The notes below the pieces were generated by a model. It was not told where the DNA came from, made no database searches, and worked only from the letters and a program-made list of their open reading frames with translations. A stretch of DNA of 17,825 nucleotides, taken from Lactonifactor sp. BIOML-A5. Lineage in GTDB: Bacteria; Bacillota; Clostridia; Lachnospirales; Lachnospiraceae. The position numbers were made by a program, and so were the translations under genes. This document shows positions 12,612-17,825 of this stretch, one piece after another. Positions within the stretch are counted from its first letter, which is position 1; each line of letters begins with the position of its first letter. The stretch spans positions 1 to 17,825 of the forward strand of contig NZ_WKYV01000048.1 of assembly GCF_009677585.1 (NCBI RefSeq). The letters run 5' to 3'.

Positions 12612-15086
12612 TTAACGGGGATCCGGTATATAATTCCATGGTGAAACATAGGTTCCGTTTACACTGACGCCAAAATGAAGATGGTATCCGGTGGCCACTC
12701 CCGTCTGCCCTACATATCCAATGACATCACCAGCTGATACCTTAGTACCTTTTTTCGCGCTGGAAGCGCGGCTCTCCATATGCATATAGATTGTATGTAA
12801 TCCGTTTCCGTGATCAATTTCTACATAGTTTCCCATCTCATAGTGAGAGGAAGCATTGATGATAGTTCCGCCTGCCGCCGCTAAAATCAATGAATTTTTA
12901 GGCGCAGCCAAATCTACGCCCTGGTGATAAGAACTGGCTCCGCTGGTAGGCTTGTCCCTGTACCCAAAGTCACTGGACACCCTTGTATACGCCGGGCAGG
13001 GCCATTTCATAACGGTGGATACATAATGGCCGTCGGCTCCTACATATTTATCTCCGATCCACTGTTTCACAGCCATAGCACCGGAGCTTGTAAGGTAGCA
13101 GTCATCAACCCAGCACCCGGAAGCCATAGCACCGGAATCATAAAAGTAATATTTATATTTTCCAATGGTCTGCCATCCGGTCTGCATGGCCCCGCTGCCG
13201 TTGAGATAATACCAGGTACTGCCAAGTTTCAGCCAGCCCGTAGCCATAGCGCCGCTGCCGTTTAAATAATACCAGGTGCTGCCAAGCTTCAGCCAGCCGG
13301 TGGCCATAGCGCCGCTGCCGTTTAAATAATACCAGGTGCTGCCAAGCTTCAGCCAGCCGGTGGCCATCTTTCCATCCTGTTCTAAATAATACCAAGTCTT
13401 GCCCAGAAGAATCCAGCCAGTCACCATCTGCCCGTCGCTGTCGTAATAATACCAGCTTCCATTCTCCGCATACCAGCCGGTCACCATTGCTCCGTTCTCT
13501 TTAAACGTATAGGGCTTTCCGGAAACTACAGCTTTTCCGGTCTGGGCGGATCCGTTAGGAGTCAGATAATACCAGATCCCTTCAAGCTTTATCCAATCCG
13601 TCTTCATAGCTCCGCTGCTGTCAAGATAGTACAGGTCTGCGCCTGACTTTATCCAACCGGTCTGCATGGCCCCGCTGCTGTTGAAATAATACCAGGTCTT
13701 ACCGTCAAGAAGCCATCCGGTCTGCATAGCGCCGCTGCTGTTTAGATAATACCAGGTCTTGCCCAGTTTCAGCCATCCGGTCTGCATGGCTCCGCTGCCG
13801 TTGAGATAGTACCAGGTACTTCCAAGCTTCAGCCAGCCGGTCTGCATTAACCCGCTGCTGTTAAAATAGTACCAGGTATTTCCAACCCAAACCCAGCCGG
13901 TCTGCATCATACCGCTGCCATTGAGATAATACCAGGCTTTTCCCTGCTTCAGCCAGCCGGTCTGCATAGCTCCGCTGCCATTGAGATAATACCAGTACTT
14001 CCCGTCCAAAAGCCAGCCCGTTGCCATACTTCCGTCCTCTTTCAGGTAATACCAGAGAGCACCTGACTTAACCCAGCCCGTTGCCATATCTCCGCTGTGG
14101 GAAAGGTAATACCAGGAGTTTCCAATCTTCTGCCAGCCTGTGGCGGCACCGCCGTCCGGCCGGAGATAATACCAGACTCCCTGGAAAAGATGCCACCCTC
14201 CGGAAAGCATAGCTCCATTGTCTTTAAAAAGGTAAGTGGTATTGCCTACCATTGCTTTTCCTACAGCCATCTGACCGCTGCTGTTAAGGTAATACCAGGT
14301 ATTGCCTAACTGAAGCCAGCCGGTTTTGGCAGTTCCGCTGGCATTCAGATAATACCAGCTGCCGTCAGTATCCAGATACCATCCGACGGCCATACTCCCG
14401 TCTTTGTTCAAAAAATACAGAGTTCCGTCTAATTCCAGTCTTCCCACAGCCATTTTTCCGTCACTGTAAAAGTAATACCAGTCGCTGCCAATCCATTTCC
14501 AGCCAGTCACAGAAACGCCGGACTGAAGGTAATACCACTCCCCTTCAAAGATATGCCAGCTGCTGCTGTCGGTCCGCAGATGTCCCTTTATGGGATCAAA
14601 ATAATAAAGTACATGATCTATCCTTGTAAGCCCAAGACTCAGACTCCCGTCTTCCTGCAAATAATATCGAAGACTGCCTTCGGACATCCATCCGGTGGCT
14701 TTGGTCCCGTCCTCCCGGTAAAAGTACCAGATTCCCTCATCCTCGACCCACCCTCTTAGGGGCATCTGCCCCTCCTCATTGGGCGGCGCAGCATCCTGGG
14801 GGGAAGCTTTTGGCACCTTTGCAGCAGTCCTGGCTTCTTCCTGAAACTCTCTGCTGTTGGATTCCTCAGAGACTTCTTTTTCCTGTGAATCCTGAGGCAC
14901 GGAGCCAGATTCCTCCCCGGCAGCTGCATTTTCATCTTCTCCGGACAAATCCTCCGGATGCTGAGGCTCTTCCCCGGGCGCTGTCTGTTCCTGTGCTTTC
15001 CCCGGACCTTCCCCGTAAACCGGTGATATGGCTGAGAAAGTAAGACTGACAACCAGCCCGTACAGTAATAGTTTCTTACGCTTCAT
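12612..15086 (-). CDS. Secreted cell-wall-binding-repeat protein with C-terminal M23 (LytM-type) peptidase
   Basis: The 824-aa product starts with a signal peptide (MKRKKLLLYGLVVSLTFSAI, then SPVYGE) and an acidic, Glu/Pro/Ser-rich linker (about 27-108). About 27-29 cell-wall-binding repeats of ~20 residues follow (about 111-693), with the pattern GWLKLGSTWYYLNGSGAMQT. The C-terminal M23 domain (about 695-824) has zinc ligands H721 and D725 (HQGVD) and H804 in YHLHFGV, with H769 and H802 as expected catalytic histidines, so it should be an active peptidoglycan endopeptidase. Repeats of this class bind choline on teichoic acids in pneumococci; the ligand in clostridia is unsure. The start follows AAGGAGACGG. 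It lies 17 bases after dtd and 37 bases before the MarR gene, in one operon. A role in cell separation, wall turnover or lysis of other cells is possible. Confidence 0.93.
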   Translation of the reverse strand: MKRKKLLLYGLVVSLTFSAISPVYGEGPGKAQEQTAPGEEPQHPEDLSGEDENAAAGEESGSVPQDSQEKEVSEESNSREFQEEARTAAKVPKASPQDAAPPNEEGQMPLRGWVEDEGIWYFYREDGTKATGWMSEGSLRYYLQEDGSLSLGLTRIDHVLYYFDPIKGHLRTDSSSWHIFEGEWYYLQSGVSVTGWKWIGSDWYYFYSDGKMAVGRLELDGTLYFLNKDGSMAVGWYLDTDGSWYYLNASGTAKTGWLQLGNTWYYLNSSGQMAVGKAMVGNTTYLFKDNGAMLSGGWHLFQGVWYYLRPDGGAATGWQKIGNSWYYLSHSGDMATGWVKSGALWYYLKEDGSMATGWLLDGKYWYYLNGSGAMQTGWLKQGKAWYYLNGSGMMQTGWVWVGNTWYYFNSSGLMQTGWLKLGSTWYYLNGSGAMQTGWLKLGKTWYYLNSSGAMQTGWLLDGKTWYYFNSSGAMQTGWIKSGADLYYLDSSGAMKTDWIKLEGIWYYLTPNGSAQTGKAVVSGKPYTFKENGAMVTGWYAENGSWYYYDSDGQMVTGWILLGKTWYYLEQDGKMATGWLKLGSTWYYLNGSGAMATGWLKLGSTWYYLNGSGAMATGWLKLGSTWYYLNGSGAMQTGWQTIGKYKYYFYDSGAMASGCWVDDCYLTSSGAMAVKQWIGDKYVGADGHYVSTVMKWPCPAYTRVSSDFGYRDKPTSGASSYHQGVDLAAPKNSLILAAAGGTIINASSHYEMGNYVEIDHGNGLHTIYMHMESRASSAKKGTKVSAGDVIGYVGQTGVATGYHLHFGVSVNGTYVSPWNYIPDPR
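13010..14750 (-). repeat. Tandem 60-bp repeats encoding cell-wall-binding motifs
   Basis: Within the M23 peptidase gene, roughly 28 in-frame units of about 60 bp follow each other. Most are diverged, but the units beginning at 13261 and 13321 are identical over 47 bases, and the unit at 13201 differs from them at only a few sites. Repeats 24 and 25 are therefore identical proteins over 20 residues. This indicates recent duplication and likely copy-number variation between strains. Confidence 0.85.
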
Positions 15087-15103
15087 TTCTCCGTCTCCTT
15101 CTC

Positions 15104-15553
15104 TTACTCAAAGGTTTTATCATCCAGCAGTATAGTAAAAGGTCCGTCGTTGATAAGCGAAACCTTCATTTCTGCGCCAAATTCCCCCGTCTGCACAGGG
15201 ATGCCTGTTTCCCTGATCTTCTGGATCATATATTCATAGAGTCTGTTCGCCTCTTTTGGGTCCCCGGACTCAATAAAGCTGGGACGGTTTCCTTTTTTAC
15301 AGTTAGCATAGAGCGTGAACTGGGAAACTAAAAGTATCTGGCCGCCCACATCCTTCAGGGATAGATTTGTCTTGCCGTTTTCATCCTCAAAAATACGCAG
15401 CCCGGTCATCTTCTTAATAAACCGGTCTGCAACTGCAGGGGTGTCCTCTCTGCCAATGCCTGCAAATACCAGAAACCCCTGTTTGATACTGCCGATACAG
15501 GTCTCTCCTACCGTTACAGAGGCTTCTTTTACCCGTTGAATTACTAATTTCAT
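15104..15553 (-). CDS. dtd: D-aminoacyl-tRNA deacylase (D-Tyr-tRNA deacylase)
   Basis: The 149-aa product has exactly the normal DTD length. DTD removes D-amino acids (and mischarged glycine) wrongly attached to tRNA, in the cytosol. Both signature motifs are present: SQFTL (77-81) and the cross-subunit Gly-Pro motif as NDGPFT (135-140). GNRPSF (88-93) and the N-terminal [15 protein letters not shown] are also typical. The frame is open further upstream, into the AI-2E gene in another frame, but the family start is the ATG at 15553, seven bases after that gene's stop. A GAGGAG sits about 11 bases before it, spanning the upstream stop. It is in an operon between a membrane permease and a wall hydrolase, which may simply be positional. 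Confidence 0.95.
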   Translation of the reverse strand: MKLVIQRVKEASVTVGETCIGSIKQGFLVFAGIGREDTPAVADRFIKKMTGLRIFEDENGKTNLSLKDVGGQILLVSQFTLYANCKKGNRPSFIESGDPKEANRLYEYMIQKIRETGIPVQTGEFGAEMKVSLINDGPFTILLDDKTFE

Positions 15554-15560
15554 AGCTGTG

Positions 15561-16850
15561 TTATTTCTCCTCTTTCTTTTTTTCCTCTCTCCTGTCTTTT
15601 GCCATTTCCGGACAGGGAATTGGCTGAAGAGTAGCTTCATCGATACAGTCCATCTCCACGTAAGAGGCCTCATCCGGGGGAAGTGACTTTTCGGTAAGCT
15701 TTTTGCTCCTCCAGGACTTGAATGCCGCGTATATAACCGCCATAACAGGTACCCCGATAAACATGCCCAGAATACCGAAAACTCCACCAAACAGCAGGAT
15801 AGCAACGATTACCATAAAACTGGACAGGCCTGTGGATTCTCCGAGAATCTTTGGACCCAGGATATTTCCGTCGAACTGCTGCAGGATGAGGATAAAGAGA
15901 ATAAAATACACACACTGCATAGGATTAACCAGCAGAATCAGGAATGCACAGGGTACGGCGCCCAAATATGGTCCAAAGAAAGGAATCACATTGGTGATTC
16001 CCACGATTACGCTTACCAGGATAGCGTAAGGGGTACCGATAAGACTAGTGCCGATATAGCACAGAATTCCAATAATAAAAGAGTCAATAATTTTCCCGCT
16101 GATAAAGCCCCCGAATGTCTTATGCACAAAACGAAGATTAGAAATCATATGATTGGCCTTTTCCAGAGGCAATATGGAATATAAAAACATCTTCCCCTGG
16201 CCGATAAATCCTTCTTTGTCCGCAATCAGATAGACGGAAATAATAGCCCCGATTAAAATGTTTTTCAGAAATATTAATACATCAAAAATACCGGAGGAAA
16301 GCTGCTGAAGCAGATCTTTCAGCTGTGGAAGAAGATCCTGCGTCAGCCAAACCTCTGCCTTGGAGGAAAGGCGGGTAAACATATCAAATGCCGTGGCCTC
16401 CAAATCTGGATTGTCTTCCAGAAGTCTTTCGATCCAGTGTTCAATATTTTGAATATACCGGGGAGAGTTATTGATGATATTAATAATGCTGTCAATGATA
16501 GACGGCACAATCATGGCTATCAGTGTATATATAATGGTCCCGGCAAAAATCAAAGCCAGAAATACACAGACATAGCGGATGACTCTCTGCTTTCTCTTGT
16601 TTAGGCTGATCTTTTTCTTTTCCAGGGGTTCAAAGATACACTTGTGCTCCAAAAAGTTTACAATAGGGCTTAACAGATAAGCTATGACGGCCCCGCAGAT
16701 AACAGGCATCATAATGTTTTTGATAATATGAATCCCATTCAGCAGCGTATTCATATGAAAGATTCCAAAATAGAAAAGCAAACTTGCGCAAATCACAAGA
16801 AATGCTGTAATTCCCCAATAAAGATATTTATTGTCCCAACGAAATTTCAT
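15561..16850 (-). CDS. AI-2E/PerM-family membrane transporter
   Basis: From the ATG at 16850 the product is 429 aa, the family's typical size or slightly longer. About eight membrane segments are visible (roughly 11-30, 42-62, 90-118, 190-212, 246-266, 272-290, 300-325 and 342-378). Family motifs are [17 protein letters not shown] (284-300) and [15 protein letters not shown] (about 329-343). The soluble stretch 119-185 and a charged C-terminal tail ending in REEKKKEEK are cytoplasmic or exposed. The family was named for export of autoinducer-2, but members are also linked to ion/proton exchange, so the cargo is not known. A longer reading would begin at TTG 16862, but that codon overlaps the GGAGG that serves the ATG at 16850, so the ATG is chosen. 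It is the first gene of a probable four-gene operon. Confidence 0.88.
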   Translation of the reverse strand: MKFRWDNKYLYWGITAFLVICASLLFYFGIFHMNTLLNGIHIIKNIMMPVICGAVIAYLLSPIVNFLEHKCIFEPLEKKKISLNKRKQRVIRYVCVFLALIFAGTIIYTLIAMIVPSIIDSIINIINNSPRYIQNIEHWIERLLEDNPDLEATAFDMFTRLSSKAEVWLTQDLLPQLKDLLQQLSSGIFDVLIFLKNILIGAIISVYLIADKEGFIGQGKMFLYSILPLEKANHMISNLRFVHKTFGGFISGKIIDSFIIGILCYIGTSLIGTPYAILVSVIVGITNVIPFFGPYLGAVPCAFLILLVNPMQCVYFILFILILQQFDGNILGPKILGESTGLSSFMVIVAILLFGGVFGILGMFIGVPVMAVIYAAFKSWRSKKLTEKSLPPDEASYVEMDCIDEATLQPIPCPEMAKDRREEKKKEEK

Positions 16851-16908
16851 AACAGCCTCCAATTGATAATGATCCCCAGGAGTGAAAACACTTCCCGCAG
16901 ACGCTAAA

Positions 16909-16917
16909 AGTATATCA
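16909..16917 (-). promoter_or_regulatory. Extended -10 promoter of the AI-2E/dtd/M23/MarR operon
   Basis: TGATATACT on the minus strand is a good extended -10, about 59 bases before the ATG at 16850. TTGCAA lies upstream but 21 bases away, too far for a normal -35. The spacer 16851-17012 is shared with the divergent TtcA-like gene. Confidence 0.45.
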
Positions 16918-16980
16918 CAAATTTATGACTTTGTGTTGCAAAAATGTAAAAAATGTATTTCTTTTTTTTGTCTGTTAAGA

Positions 16981-16986
16981 TATAAT
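16981..16986 (+). promoter_or_regulatory. -10 element of the TtcA-like gene
   Basis: A consensus TATAAT ends 26 bases before the ATG at 17013, leaving a leader of about 20 bases that contains GGAGG at 17001-17005. The -35 region (TTTCTT at 16958-16963, 17-base spacer) is weak. Confidence 0.5.
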
Positions 16987-17012
16987 ACTTATGGCTAATT
17001 GGAGGAAAAGAG

Positions 17013-17747
17013 ATGAAATTACAACAATTATTGAGTTATACAAGAAAAGCAGTGGATGAATACCAGCTTATAGATCCAGGGGATAAAATTGCAGTAGGAA
17101 TTTCCGGGGGAAAGGACAGCCTGACTATGCTTTATGCGCTCCACGGTTTGAAGCGTTTTTACCCCAATCCATTTACCATAGAGGCAATCACAGTAGATCT
17201 GGGGCACCCGGGATTCTCCACAGAACCTATGGCCAATCTCTGCAGAGAGCTTGAGGTTCCTTATACGGTAGTTCCCACTCAGATTGCACAGATTATATTT
17301 GATGAGAGGAAGGAGAGCAACCCCTGCTCCCTCTGCGCCAAGATGCGAAAAGGGGCGTTAAATGAAGCTGCAAAAAAACTGGGCTGCAACAAAGTGGCTT
17401 ATGCCCATCATAAAGATGATATTGTTGAGACCATGCTGCTGTCATTGATTTTTGAGGGGAGATTTCATTCTTTCTCTCCCAGAACCTATCTGGATCGTAT
17501 GGATCTAACGGTCATCCGTCCCCTGATGTTCGTGGATGAAGCTGATGTCATTGGATTCCGAAAGAAATACCATCTGCCAGTGGAAAAGAGTCCCTGCCCG
17601 GTGGACGGCTATACAAAACGGCAATATGCAAAGGAACTGGTGAAGACACTGAGCAAGGAACATCCGGGAGCAAAGGAACGAATGTTTACAGCTGTTTTAA
17701 ACGGTCATATACAGGGATGGCCCGAACGGGTTCCCCACATAAGATAA
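17013..17747 (+). CDS. TtcA-like tRNA thiolation protein (PP-loop ATPase with Fe-S cysteines)
   Basis: The 244-aa product has a PP-loop ATP pyrophosphatase motif SGGKDS (31-36) and the AHHKDD motif (131-136). The three cysteines that hold the [4Fe-4S] cluster in TtcA/TtuA enzymes are present: C105 and C108 in NPCSLCAKMRKG and C195 in SPCPVDG. E. coli TtcA makes 2-thiocytidine at tRNA position 32 and is about 310 aa. This shorter Firmicute form lacks the second CxxC and may modify a different base, so no gene symbol is given. The start follows GGAGG with 7 bases of spacing. It stands alone on the plus strand, divergent from the AI-2E operon. Confidence 0.85.
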   Translation: MKLQQLLSYTRKAVDEYQLIDPGDKIAVGISGGKDSLTMLYALHGLKRFYPNPFTIEAITVDLGHPGFSTEPMANLCRELEVPYTVVPTQIAQIIFDERKESNPCSLCAKMRKGALNEAAKKLGCNKVAYAHHKDDIVETMLLSLIFEGRFHSFSPRTYLDRMDLTVIRPLMFVDEADVIGFRKKYHLPVEKSPCPVDGYTKRQYAKELVKTLSKEHPGAKERMFTAVLNGHIQGWPERVPHIR

Positions 17748-17825
17748 AGGGGCTGTCGGTTAATATCGATTTTTGCCCCCTTACATACAAGGAAGAGACA
17801 ATCCCATAGTATTCGGGCTTTTTCA
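17748..17825. other. Gene-free edge, weak insertion-sequence-end or hairpin signal
   Basis: Directly after the TtcA-like stop, AAGGGGCTGTCGG begins a stretch that ends in TTTTTGCCCCCTT. GGGGC and GCCCC could pair around a loop of about 20 bases, which would be a poor terminator. GGGGCTGTC-type sequences are also common at insertion sequence ends. No transposase is visible before the window ends, so neither reading is secure. Confidence 0.2.

Noticed and set aside
12128..12667. A 179-codon plus-strand frame over the second MarR gene.
   Set aside because: It is antisense to a well-supported MarR protein and has no ribosome binding site or recognisable domain.
13141..14160. Regular ~60-bp periodicity, checked as a possible CRISPR array.
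   Set aside because: The units are contiguous and in-frame with no unique spacers, and they translate into cell-wall-binding repeats of a secreted hydrolase.
16851..16862. TTG at 16862 as start of the AI-2E family protein.
   Set aside because: The TTG overlaps the GGAGG that is correctly placed for the ATG at 16850, so the later start is preferred.

Overview
The window looks like chromosomal DNA of a low-to-mid GC Firmicute, most likely a gut clostridium of the Lachnospiraceae type. This is inferred from strong AGGAGG-type ribosome binding sites, AT-rich spacers with sigma-A-like promoters, AgrC/AgrA-type and BceAB-type proteins, a TipAL-like MerR regulator and a large cell-wall-binding-repeat hydrolase. 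No rRNA, tRNA, CRISPR array or intact mobile element was seen. Thirteen well-supported protein genes plus one tiny ORF fill the window, and no gene-free stretch exceeds about 300 bases.

Left part (1-3175): a PatB/MalY-type C-S lyase gene on the minus strand is followed by a 26-codon ORF with an excellent ribosome binding site. It is divergent from a MarR-family regulator, and the shared spacer holds two overlapping palindromes that are good operator candidates. After the MarR gene comes a perfect 12-bp hairpin, then a minus-strand TipAL-like MerR regulator whose promoter has the 19-bp spacer typical of MerR-controlled promoters.

Centre (3201-8180, minus strand): a tight four-gene operon runs ABC ATPase, 10-TM FtsX/BceB-like permease with a large extracellular domain, LytTR response regulator and AgrC-like GHKL histidine kinase. 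This looks like a peptide-sensing or peptide-detoxification module. The transporter is BceAB-like, but its two-component partner is of the AgrCA class rather than the usual BceRS class. Divergent from it (8424-11222, plus strand) is a large hybrid sensor kinase with two extracytoplasmic solute-binding domains and a receiver domain, but no Hpt domain or adjacent response regulator. The spacer between the two units contains a 15-bp palindrome.

Right part (11245-16850, minus strand): a site-2-protease-like M50 metalloprotease gene has its own clear promoter and a perfect 22-bp palindrome at the predicted transcription start. Upstream of it is a probable four-gene operon: AI-2E/PerM-family membrane protein, D-aminoacyl-tRNA deacylase (dtd), secreted M23 peptidase with about 27-29 cell-wall-binding repeats, and a second MarR regulator. 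It ends in a long perfect hairpin terminator. A divergent plus-strand TtcA-like tRNA thiolation protein (17013-17747) closes the window. The sequence after its stop resembles an insertion-sequence end, but only weakly.

The part most worth a second look is 3201-11222, where two differently built signalling systems face each other across one spacer. The operator-like palindromes next to the MarR and M50 genes come next. Several gene starts were moved inward from the longest possible ORF because a good ribosome binding site sits before an internal ATG.
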